In this document: in pieces, positions 26,401 through 36,490 of the stretch
Position numbering within the stretch: position 1 is the first letter of the stretch
Layout of the letters: each line of letters opens with the position of its first letter
Assembly (NCBI RefSeq): GCF_009389715.1
Contig: NW_024067841.1
Coordinates: 423,620-487,619, forward strand
Direction: 5' to 3'
Source: Phoenix dactylifera
Taxonomy: Eukaryota > Streptophyta > Magnoliopsida > Arecales > Arecaceae
DNA: 64,000 nucleotides
Notes under the pieces: generated by a model
What the model saw: only the letters and a program-made list of their open reading frames with translations
Told to the model about the DNA's origin: nothing
Database searches by the model: none
Translations under genes and position numbers: made by a program

Positions 26401-26996
26401 TCAAGTCTTTGATGCTACCTAGATTGTAATTTTCAACACCCACAGCATATCAACAAGAAAAAACACGGCATATGAGAATGAATACAAATCGTGTAAATAT
26501 AATATTATAACCATCATCAAAGAGAGGTCTTTCTACAATGTTATAGCATTTTTGAAGGCAACTCAGAACTGTCTCACGTTGCTAGGTAATGCGAAATGTC
26601 TTGCAATCCCCACAGGAAAGATGAAATGTCTGTACACTTGTATAAAAAGAAAATTTCCTCTCCGAAGCACTGCTACACTGCTTGCCCCAAGAGCAATTCT
26701 GAGAGCGAACGGTACGTCGTAGCACACATTCAGAGAGCAATTTGGTGATAATTTTAATCAATCTTCTGTTCAGTCTTTATTTCTCTGTGCTTAGTGAAGG
26801 TTTTCCACTAAATATGATATCAAGTTATGGGATCTTATGTCATACAATTGTTTGCCCGAGGGTCTTGCACCGATAATGTTGCAGCGGACGATCTTGCTCG
26901 TGCCAACAACGTATGGATAAGTTCTCAGTTTTGTTCCACAAGCTGCATAGTGTACCCGGTTTGACATATGTAGGTAATTTTAGTCCACATAGTTTA
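26401..26996. other. Intergenic, nothing recognised
   Basis: No open frame of note and no repeat recognised. Confidence 0.45.
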
Positions 26997-27290
26997 TGTA
27001 AGAACCCGTATAAGCGTGCGTTTAGTCCCATATCGGTTATTTGCTGAGTAGATTTTGAGTACTTATATAGGCTTAACAAATCCAAATAATACCTTTTGGC
27101 TAGCTATTTTGAATGAGATTCTGAATTGTGACAAATGGTATCAGAGCGAACTCGACCCATAATTTATGTGGACCAGAGGATATTGCAGCATAAATTCATT
27201 AGGGTTGACCACGAGCTGATTGTGGTGATTATGATTAGATTTGCATTCTGATAAGGATGTCAGAACTTTAAATGGAGGGAATATTTGTAT
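26997..27290 (+). mobile_element. TRIM copy 2: one LTR plus intact primer-binding site
   Basis: The LTR at 26997-27133 is again 137 bp, TGTAAGAACC to GTGACA, with TTAGTCCCATATCGG and TACTTATATA. After AA comes a perfect TGGTATCAGAGC primer site at 27136-27147. The following internal region to about 27288 matches that of the complete copy (TTATGTGGACCAGAGG, GTTGACCACGAGCTGATTG). The second LTR is missing or decayed beyond its first bases. Confidence 0.75.
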
Positions 27291-28036
27291 GATAAAAATT
27301 AAGGAATCGCATAAGAAATGTCTTTTGTTTTGAGCAAAAGGGAGGCCTTGCATGCCGCCCAATTTTATCAAAGGAAATTACTTTCATGAGCAGAGTAGCG
27401 AGAACCAGAATGTACACAGGGCAAAAGGATGGATTGCTGATAGAACTCTGACAAAAGAAGCCAGAAGCTTGGACGAGTAACGCCAAGAAAAAAAAAAAAC
27501 AGCTAAGAAGAATGCCAGTGCCCTGTTCTGGAGGAATAGTGAAGCTTGATCCCGACAGATCAGCATGAAACCAAGATGGCCATGCCGGAGTCCTGTCATT
27601 TGATCTCTGAATGGATTTGCGAGTTAGATGAGAGTCATGAGACGCAAAGCGTTCCTGTACTCTCTCAAACTAATGAGTAAGAAATGTCAAACATGGGGAA
27701 ATCATGAAAATGCTGAGAAACTCACATATTTCCCAGGAAAGAAGGGGCTGTGGGGAACTTGGTCATTAATATTCTTTGGCACGAGACACTAGATGCCAAG
27801 GTAGTGGACACCCTGCAGGCACATATTCCCCTCGCCGAACTTTAACCCAGTCCAACATTAGGTGAGAGTACCCCCATCTTAAATTCCCTGTCCCGAGTGC
27901 TTCTCTTCAAAATGACAACAGCTATGGGTTTGTATCCTCTCCAGTTAATCCAAATTTGAACAAGAGAGATGGATGCACCCAGGGTCTATTTAGGTGTTGC
28001 ATGCTCCAATATTAAATGAATCTATGAGATACATAA
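27291..28036. other. Intergenic, nothing recognised
   Basis: No gene recognised. Short minus-strand frames at 27384-27599 show no domain. Confidence 0.45.
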
Positions 28037-28390
28037 CGTGAGGATCCATACATATCTCTCAGTCGCATATCAGTTATTCATCGAAGAAAATTTGAATATT
28101 TATATAGAAATAAGAAATCCAAATAATACTTTCTACTTAGTTTTTTTTAAGTAAAATTTTGAAGAAAATCTGACACATTACCTTTGTGGACAGGGGATAT
28201 TACAGTGTAGGCCCATTTGGATTGATTATAAGATTATCATGGTGTTTGTGATTAAATTTGAATAAATTTGGATCTTTAGCCGGTGATGATGCCAAGGTTT
28301 AGATAAGAGCTGTGCGAGTATGTGTTTAGTTCCACATCAATTATTCATAAAAAAAAACTTAAATATTAGATGAAGTTCTCGGCTGTGATA
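28037..28390 (+). mobile_element. TRIM copy 3, degraded
   Basis: First LTR 28037 to about 28177 (GTGAGGATCC start, ATTTATATA, AAATCCAAATAATA, end CTGACACA). The primer site is deleted, because the sequence passes directly to TGTGGACAGGGGATATTACA of the internal region. A second LTR starts at 28311 (TGTGCGAG, TTTAGTTCCACATC) with about 50 bp lost and ends near 28390. Confidence 0.6.
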
Positions 28391-28559
28391 TATAATTTTT
28401 CGAGTCCTAGTGAAAAAGAGATTCTTTGTCTGCTGATTTCCTCTTTTTTTCATATTATTTCACACAGCCATTTGACAATGTCACTCATTTCTCCAAAAAA
28501 AATAAAAAAATTATCGTGTCCCATATACATCTCATAAATGATTGGACTCTACAACCCTC

Positions 28560-29662
28560 CACACGTGATGCACCATGCAACCCAAGCCACCATGTTTGGC
28601 AGCCGTCCATCTCCAAAATGAGGCGATTGAAAGCTCAACTGCCTCCTGGATAACACCGTGAAGGATCCAAAGTCGGCTACCGAAGAGACTCCTGCTGTTG
28701 GAGAGGGGTATGGCCATTCCTCCATTGTGCTCACAGTATCAGACTCTGGAGTCCTTGGACCATGCTATCTTTCAATGCCTGCGGGCGAGGAGAGTCTGGT
28801 AGCAAGCGGGGTTTCCCATGGAGATCTGATCCCATGCGGCATCCTTTCTGCAAATTCTTGGACGGCTAGCTAGTTCCTCGTAGTCGAGATCGGAGGCAAT
28901 GCGACCGACTTATACCGCCTACCAGATTTGGCTTGCAAGGAACGCTTGCACGTTCGGGGAGAGGTGCCCCCCTTCGAAAGAGGTGGTGGAGAGGGCTCGT
29001 CTGCTAGCAGTGGAGGCCCTACAGGCGGTGCAGTCGGATAGACCTTTGATAGCTCGGAACACCTAGGACTCCACCTCTCCTCGTAGAGCATCCTGTATGG
29101 TGTTTTTCACCTGGGAGTCCCCACCCCCGAGTTTCCTTAAGGTCAATTTCGATGATTACGTCCTGCAGGGAGGTACGAGGAGAGGTGCAGGCTTTGTGAT
29201 TAGAGGTCCGGACTCCAAGGTGATTGCTGCTAGGGGTTGCCAGCTGTTCGATATCTCGGTGCCTGAGGCGGAGCTACGAGCGGCCTGGTCGGGTCTGTGT
29301 TATGCGCGGCATATTTTGCAGGCGAGGGAGGTTCTCCTGGAGGGGGATTCTATGACGATCATTGGTTGGATCCAGCAAGTCGCCGGGGGAGTCGGCGACT
29401 ACCACCCACTGCTGAGGGATATCCGAGTTATGATTTGTGATGGGATGAGTGTTCAAGTGCAGCATGTATTTCGGGAGACCAATGGGGCGGCCGATTTGGT
29501 GGCATCGTTTGTCGCCAACCATTCATGAGATCACCTTTAGATGGGCGAGGTGGAGCTGCCTTGTGCGCTCCGAAATATACTGCTTTTTGACTTTCTTAGA
29601 TGTATCCGTACGCGTTTTGTATGATACTTTCATTTTAGTCAAAAAAAAAAAAAAAAAAAAAT
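28560..29662 (+). mobile_element. LINE 3' part with open RNase H, 270 bp upstream of the GDSL gene
   Basis: A zf-RVT-like end (LESLDHAIFQCLRAR) lies at about 28746-28790, then a YQIWLARNACTF linker at about 28920-28955, the RNase H frame at 29097-29528, a short 3' UTR and a 21-A tail ending 29662. The 5' limit is uncertain and no target duplication was found. It is the best preserved of the RNase H copies here. Confidence 0.78.
29097..29528 (+). CDS. RNase H domain frame of the LINE copy (143 codons)
   Basis: Transposon-derived open frame, not a host gene. It reads FLKVNFDDYV with the first acidic residue, AELRAAW with the glutamate, LLEGDSMTIIGW with the aspartate, and VFRETNGAADLVA with the last acidic residue, so the D-E-D-D set of the RVT_3-type RNase H fold appears complete. 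In a living element this domain removes the RNA strand after reverse transcription. The frame is open from its ATG, but the upstream reverse transcriptase is absent and upstream frames are broken, so it is probably not expressed as a protein. Confidence 0.6.
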   Translation: MVFFTWESPPPSFLKVNFDDYVLQGGTRRGAGFVIRGPDSKVIAARGCQLFDISVPEAELRAAWSGLCYARHILQAREVLLEGDSMTIIGWIQQVAGGVGDYHPLLRDIRVMICDGMSVQVQHVFRETNGAADLVASFVANHS

Positions 29663-29887
29663 CCAAACTCCTAGTCCATATCCATGGGGCATCAATTAGC
29701 CGAGGATGGATCGTTCCTTACAGCTGCTACCCTATTAACGAATCCGAACGACGCAATCGTGCTTTTCTTTGCCCTGCCGGACCATTTCCGCACCTTGACC
29801 GTGTCTAAAGTCCCACAACTGCCATCGCAGGCCATGCAGGCTGCGTGCACCCAAGGACGCGACACCTACTCTCCAATCCCTTCAACA

Positions 29888-29893
29888 TATAAA
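29888..29893 (+). promoter_or_regulatory. Putative TATA box of the GDSL gene
   Basis: TATAAA within ACATATAAACAC, 45 bp before the ATG at 29933. A start near 29918-29925 would leave a very short leader, so this is a candidate only. Confidence 0.42.
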
Positions 29894-29932
29894 CACGAGA
29901 TCTGAGGACTCCCTCATGTCTGCATCCATCCA

Positions 29933-31554
29933 ATGGCCCTGCATGAAGCCTTTCACCCATCTCTTTGTCTGACTATGGTGGTGCTGTCTCTTCAGCTCCT
30001 TCCATCACTTCCTTATGCTTCTTTTGTATTCGGCGATTCCCTCGTGGATGCCGGAAACAATGACTATCTCTTTACCCTCTCCAAAGCTGATTCGCCTCCT
30101 TATGGTATCGACTTTGCTCCTTCTGGTGGTCGACCCACAGGAAGATTCACTAATGGTAGAACCATATCAGACATCATAGGTATGAAAACCCAGTCTTCTT
30201 GAAGAGGGGGGGGGGGAAAAAACACCATGTCGAACACTTGGAGAATTTTAGTGTGCCACACTGCCACTTCCGGTTTTATTTGTTCTAATATCGTTTTATT
30301 GTATTCGAGTACAAGGCTAAAATTTCATGGGCACACTAATTTTTGAATATTCTGAGCATTCAGGTCAAGCTATGGGAGAGACGTCTTTCCCTCCACCATA
30401 TCTAGCTCCAAATACTAGCAGTAACATATTATCTAGTGGAATTAACTATGCTTCGGGTTCTTCTGGAATCTTAGACGAGACCGGATCTTTATTTGTACGT
30501 AATGCAAGAATTTTATAGTTACTACAAGTGAATTATATATGATTTGGCTTGTCTGCGATGAGGCTGTTTCATTTCAAAGAATTATGACTTCACAATTACC
30601 ACCTATGATCCTTGAACAGATTGGCAGAGTACCGTTGCGGCAGCAGATAAATTATTTTGAGGAGACTCGAGGTTTCATGGTCAGGATGGTAGGAGAGAAT
30701 GCTGCAGCCAAGTTCTTAAAGACTGCAATCTTCTCTGTAACATCAGGGTCCAATGACATCTTGAACTACCTTGAACCCTCCATACCTTTCCTTGGTAAAG
30801 AAAAGGTGGCCCCTGCAGTTCTTCAGGATATGATGGTTTCCAACTTGACCTTACATCTCAAGGTAACAACTTTTTTTTTTTTTGAAGAGCTTATCATTGA
30901 GCTGGATAACAAAATTAACCTATAACTCACAATTCATGCTTCTTCTTTTTTTCCTAGCACCTGCATCAGCTAGGGGCCAGAAAGTTCATTGTGGTTGGAA
31001 TTGGACCACTTGGGTGCATACCGTATGTTCGTGCTCTAATGTTAGTCGAAAATGGGAAGTGCTCATCAGTCGCGGATAGGTTAATTCAAGGTTATAACAT
31101 GAAGTTGAGCAGGAAGATTAACCAGCTGAATCAAGAGATGGGGCCTGAAACGATATTTGTTTTTGCTAACTCCTATCAAATTGTTATAGAAATCATAAAA
31201 AACTATCGTCAATATGGTAAGGGTGGCTCACCACTTATTTCTACAACTTTAGCCTGTTGTGACAAAAAAATCAATGTCTTCTGGTGTCTGCTAAAACTCA
31301 GTCTGGAATTGCCAGGGTTTGAGAATGTAAATGATCCCTGCTGTGGTGGCAGCTTTCCCCCATTCCTTTGCTTCAGAGGACCTGATGCTGGCTCTAGCTC
31401 TGTTCTCTGTAAGGATCGATCTAAGTTTGTGTTTTGGGACGCATACCATCCAACAGAAGCGACCAATATAATCATCGCAAAGAGACTACTTGATGGTGAT
31501 GCTAGTGCTGCTTATCCTGTCAATGTTCGAAGATTGTACGAGTATGCTTCCTAA
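29933..31554 (+). CDS. GDSL esterase/lipase, 5 exons, secreted
   Basis: Plant GDSL (SGNH) hydrolase of the secreted esterase/lipase class; the natural substrate cannot be told from sequence. Exons: 29933-30179, 30364-30494, 30620-30862, 30958-31216, 31316-31554. All introns are GT-AG, phases agree, 372 aa. A signal peptide is likely over residues 1-28 (hydrophobic [13 protein letters not shown]). Block I is [11 protein letters not shown] with the nucleophile S36. Block III is SGSND with N171. Block V is [10 protein letters not shown] with D335 and H338. IGPLGCIP and DPCCGG blocks are also present, and length matches the family (about 350-370). Intron 4 (31217-31315) is 99 bp, in frame and free of stops. 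Intron 3 contains a 13-T run. The start gives a good signal peptide; a later ATG (codon 15) is possible. Confidence 0.93.
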
Positions 31555-31756
31555 TTTTAAGATCCATGAGCAACAATAATTAGCAAATATTATTCTCAGG
31601 GAAAGAATTGAGGTGAGGATCTTCACTAGTTCATTTAGCAACATCGGTGCTCAGTCGAGCATTGTGAATAAGGATTTCTGATGACATTTAACTATGTTCA
31701 TGCTGTCAGGGGTGGAATGTTGGTTTTGTAGACTGCTTTTTCTTCTTTTTTTTTTT
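31555..31756 (+). other. 3' flank of the GDSL gene
   Basis: Probable 3' UTR and downstream sequence. The pyrimidine-rich stretch starting near 31737 runs into the T-tract of the next LINE. Confidence 0.4.
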
Positions 31757-31960
31757 CCTTTTTTTTTTTTTTTGGGTACAACGGCGGCTCACACCCTACG
31801 GGTGTGGATACGGCCTGCAAAATCTGAAACAAGTAAATCTAAGAGAGACTCCGGCATAGTGTCGGGCTCCCACAAAATAAAACCTCCAGAATGGTGAGCC
31901 GCATAGGAAGCGACCCAATCGGCTGCACAATTCGCTTCCCTGTAGACGTGTGTAGCCTGA
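31757..31960 (-). mobile_element. LINE 3' end fragment
   Basis: Minus strand. The T-run to 31773 is the poly(A) tail, then GGGTACAACGGCGGCTCACA gives the 3' terminus on the other strand. Upstream on that strand the end of the RNase H domain reads VYREANCAADWVASYAAHHS (about 31950-31890). The copy is cut off there, so only the C-terminal part and 3' UTR were inserted. Confidence 0.75.
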
Positions 31961-32617
31961 TATTAGCTTATATGCTGCAATGCAACCTGTCCTTGATGTG
32001 AGAGAATTTAGATCGTTATTCTATGGATCTTAAATTACTGACCTTTTCTTAACATATAATACAACCAAACATGTGAATATTGTTAATGAGTTCCTCCCTC
32101 CTTCGTGTCGCTTGGTCGTATCTAATGGCCTGAATTTACAAAAATCTTTTAGGTAGGAAATGTTGGTGGCTTGACTTTATTGATCAACTCGGTGATTTGG
32201 GTATAACTGCGTATATCCATGTATATTTGTGCAAATCTATGTATGGTATACACAGTAAAATTAGTGCCCCTCTTAGCAATTGTGCATATATAGTTGTCTT
32301 GTATTTTGTGTGTATCTGTACATGTGACTGTATATATATCGTAGGGCTCCCAGCCCTATTCACAAGTATGTATATCTGTCTCTCTCCATGCAACTATGTG
32401 TATCTATGTACATGTCTGTAGAAATATGCACAAGTCACCTCGGGCCCTTGAGAGGCCCCCGGCTTGGCCACTTAGAGAGTACCATTAAAATTTTTGAAAA
32501 TTCCAAATTAGACTTATAGATGGGTCCCTTTTAATATAAAATAGACCGAGGGAAAAAAAAGCTTTGGCATATATACTACTAGATAATACTTGTGCAGTAC
32601 TTATTATAATTATTGGA
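31961..32617. other. Intergenic, nothing recognised
   Basis: 32200-32420 is rich in TATGTGTAT-like alternations in both strands, a cryptic low-complexity stretch. No gene seen. Confidence 0.45.
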
Positions 32618-33040
32618 TTTTTTTTTTGGGTGTTAAAGCGGGTGGATCATACCTGACGAGTACGGATACCCTTAATAAAATCAAAAAACAAAATACCTCG
32701 GAGTGCCACGGATAGCTCCCCATCTTCAGCCTATAGAGTATTGCCAGAGTGACTGGCTACATAATCAGCTACCCAGTCTGTAACTCCATTGGCTTCACAG
32801 AAAACATGTTAGACCTAGAGGCTCCTTCGTCCCTCACCAATGCCCAAATATCTTGGAGCAAAGAGTGGACGCAACCATTACCCCTTAGGCCTCTCCGAAT
32901 CCAGCTAATGATCGTGACCGAGTCCTCCTCTAGGACAATGGAACTGGCCCGTGAAACACACCGGGCATAACAAAGGCCCGCCCAAGCGGCCCCTAGCTCC
33001 GCACCCGAACTGAAATGTTGAAGAGATTTAAACACTATGG
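32618..33040 (-). mobile_element. 5'-truncated LINE with RNase H end
   Basis: Minus strand. T-run 32618-32627 is the tail. The RNase H part reads SSGAELGAAWAGLCYAR, then LEEDSVTIISWIRRG and SNMFSVKPMELQTG, followed by a stop. It is truncated within the domain near 33035. A possible 9-bp duplication ATAATTATT (32606-32614 and 33058-33066) is AT-rich and could be chance. Confidence 0.72.
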
Positions 33041-33812
33041 AGAATTAATCACCGACAATAATTATTTGTTGCCTTAAATAGTTTTTTTTAGAAATATCAA
33101 AATTAATCCCTAAAAGTAGTGACTGGTCTCAGTTTCACAATATTGGCCAAGATTTTGGCTTCTCACTTTCCATGTACTGACATACCTATCGAATGTTTTA
33201 TTATTATTATTATTATTGACTAATATATATATATACAATCTTTTTTATGAAGACTGCAATATACGTATTGAATGTCTAGTTAATTTTATTTCAAACTTTT
33301 TCCACTACTCGTCTTAGCTGAGATAAATTGAAACCTCAGTCCATCTCAATATAACACAGACTACTAAGATAGCTGGCACACTAGCATCCAAGAAAACCTA
33401 CGCTGATTTAGCTCTAAAAAAAATTAGTCTAATCTCTTTTTTTTTTATGTCGAATGTGATAGAATCGCTTTACTTCGTATAATAATTTGTCCACTCTCTT
33501 CACCCTGCACCATACCATACCTTTAAGCCGATGGCAGGCTCATGCAACCTTGAGATTGGAGGGAGACCTCCACAAACAGTACTTATTGCCTCCAGGTACA
33601 GGTCAACGTTTCCTTCTCGGAAAGCCGCGTAAATGAATCGGTTGGAGCGTGAGCAGGAGACAGCAGTATTTTAGATTCACTGCCGTGTTTGACTCTTTGG
33701 TCTCTTTGCAGTGCATGTTATTAACTTAATCCCCAGAGCACATCCCTGAATCTTAACTAATGCTGATATATTTCTCTATGAAAATTGAACGGAGAATTCA
33801 ATGCAGGCCTAT

Positions 33813-33843
<31 letters not shown>

Positions 33844-34137
33844 CTTCCTGTTCCTCCCTTCAGTTCTCTGTTTCCCAGTGGTAGGATATGCCGTTGACTT
33901 ACCAGTGTTTATATGGCTCACTGAAATGTTACAGGTCATATAGTTGACTCTCAGCTAGGCCGGCAGCTCCTGCTTCCCATGGATTTAAGTGCTGAGGATC
34001 AGGAGAGGGTCAACCTTTGCCATTCTCGGGAACTGACGTTTTCCAGGGGATCGAGAAGATGAGATACGTCAAACATAGGGGAAATTATTTCTATGAGTTG
34101 ACCCGACCCGTGCTCCAAGGGTGGATTGCCTTGTGTC

Positions 34138-34182
34138 AACCATGAGTTTTTTTTTTTTTTTTTGGGTACAAAACCATGAGTT
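34138..34182 (-). mobile_element. Micro-insertion: LINE tail with only ~8 bp of body
   Basis: The 11-bp sequence AACCATGAGTT occurs at 34138-34148 and 34172-34182. Between the two copies lie 15 T and GGGTACAA. On the minus strand this is TTGTACCC followed by a poly(A) tail, the same terminus as the LINE at 31757-31960. The simplest reading is a retroinsertion truncated to eight bases plus the tail. Confidence 0.7.
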
Positions 34183-35189
34183 CTTTAAACGACGAGCTTT
34201 CTCTGACGTGCATGGGTGGACGTGGAAATTCCTTCACGAGAACGCTTGCTGCGAGAAGCTAAAGCTTGAGCACACATCAATTATACGCCTTTTGGTTCAT
34301 TTAATTGTAACATAAAGTTTTTTTTTAAAAAAAAGAAAGAAAAAGAGGCAGAGATAGCCACCCGACTTTTATTCAAGATTAAAAAAAATACAAAAGAGAG
34401 GGGGAAAGATTTTAAAAAGTTATATTACAGCAGATGAATCGAACAAAAGAAAAAAAAAGCGAGAAGAAAGAATCAGACATCTTATGTCTCAGCCTTCACA
34501 AAGATCTTTAGGGACCATTCCTATAACATAAAGTTGAAAAACCAGATTGTATCTATTTGACTCTCATTATTAATCTTTTGATTAGAGTAGAAACTCTCCA
34601 TTCTGACTTTATCCAATTTGAACTCTATCATTTGAACATATTTTTTCTGATATTGGACACTTTTCCCAATACTTGAGACCAGCTGTTTGCGCTTTGTTCT
34701 TCATACTCTTATATCACATCGAGCCCAATACTAGTATATAGAAATCACCAGCTTATTAGAGAGACATGAAGCTAACAATTCCCCATCTGCTCTATAATTC
34801 AGAATTTCACCTTAATAGATGCAGATTTTTGAAGGGAAAAAAGACCTAATCAGAGACCTAAATCAAGTGCTGTCTCGGACGATCAGCATCGAAAAGGACG
34901 TGGCCCAACCTGAAGCCCCAGATCAGCATACGTTGGCCTTCGTCCTTCTTGTGACGCCATGTGCTGATGTCATTCAGTGGTGTGCGTGGCTACAGGCTTC
35001 TAATCCTTTCTGCAACATTCAGTATTATGACACGTAGAATTGATATAAGGATCTCGTGACTTCTAAGAAATTTTTTCTCGTCTTTCCGGGGACCGAGACA
35101 CAAAATGTTCACAACCATAAATAATTCAGTGTTTCCTCCGTTTAAGCGCTCCAGAGGGGCAACGGAGGTGGTAAAAGAGTAGGGTGCAA

Positions 35190-35410
35190 TTGGGCATCCT
35201 ATAGCTAAAAACTCAGCTCAAGCTGCTCAACTATATTCAAAATTCAGGCTCGAAAACTTGCTTCTAGATCGACCCAAGTTTTAATATTCAACTTGGAACT
35301 CAATTTGGTTAAAAAAATAGTACTACTTTAGAACCATTCGACTTGATTCAAATATCAATTGAGTCATGCTCGAACTCGAATTTGAGCTCAAATTTAAGCC
35401 TTGGACATAA
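35190..35410. repeat. CTCGA/GAGCTC word-repeat island
   Basis: Recurrent GCTCAAGCT, CTCGAACTCGAATTTGAGCT, ACTTGGAACTCAATTTGG and similar, in both orientations. AT-rich repetition of an ATATCC/GGATAT kind follows to about 35840. No frame. Confidence 0.45.
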
Positions 35411-36490
35411 TTTAAAAAATAGTTAAAAGCTGAAGTCAGAACAAATTAAAAAAATATTATATATATATTATTAAGTTTCTAATTTTCAAAGAATTTTTGA
35501 AGTTTCACATATGATGCAGGTACAATCGGACTAAAATAAAAATAGATATCAATATATTTATTTTATTTGATATATACAAATACGAATATAAATATTAGTC
35601 AGTTACAAATTTTATATCCATATTTATTTTAAATTTTATGACTACAAAATCAAAAATACTACTAAATAAGTGATAAATCAAATTAATAGCACGATAATAT
35701 AATTATAAATTTTCTCAAAAATTCATTAATACTATATAAAATTAAATAAAATTATAAATAAAGTCAAATATTAGAATACACATTGAATAATTATCTATTC
35801 ATATCCACATATTTTTTTTATGAATATAAATATGGATACAATGTTAACCGAATGCCCGAATTTCTTTCCATATCATGCAAATTTCACAAGTTCCGGCTTG
35901 AATCATCTGACGTGTAAAATTCTAAAAGCCTGTGGAGTTCTCATTATAGCATCCTATCAATTTATAAGCTGTAGCAAGCATGAAGCTAGCTTGAAGTGCA
36001 ATGCAGTCTTGTCGAGTGCTGGATGGCAGGTGAAACAAGTGAACCAAGATACGAGAATTAAATCAATCAAAGGTAGGCTATAGTCTCAAAATTCAAATAA
36101 CCAATATCTGGCACATATTTTAGAGCTCATAGTGTCACAATCTGCTAGCTGAATCATTTAACCAAGCTCTACATAAACTTTTAAACTCATCCATTCTTTG
36201 ATACAATCCATGAATATGGAGCATTTATAGGTACAAGTTCTGACGGGTAACTTCAAAGACAACTAAAGTTTTAAAGCCCAACAGAGAAAAATTAGAATTG
36301 TGAACACCCCCAGGGTACTTCCACTTTAACTATGCCTAAACATTATTATTTTTTCTACTCATCCCAGATGCACTATGAACATTAACCTACTAAATTTTTG
36401 AATTCCTGTGACCAATCACAAACATCAGATAATCACAAATAAAGACCATAGAAAACTACTGAGACACATGTTTCCACTATACGATACACC

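Larger units (their letters stand above)
33060..36490. other. Intergenic between the GDSL and ROP-GAP genes
   Basis: Mostly AT-rich with no convincing gene. It contains a (CT)n run at 33821-33843, the micro-insertion at 34138-34182, and word-repeat islands at 35190-35410 and 35510-35840. The part near 36490 should hold the 3' UTR of the ROP-GAP gene. Confidence 0.45.

Noticed and set aside
30871..30910. T-run with GAAGAGCTTATC in GDSL intron 3 as a third micro-insertion
   Set aside because: The possible flanking repeat (GTAACAA versus ATAACAA) is too short and imperfect to separate from chance.
32606..33066. ATAATTATT on both sides of the LINE at 32618 as target-site duplication
   Set aside because: Only 9 bp, wholly AT, and on both sides a few bases away from the element ends. 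Kept as a remark, not a finding.
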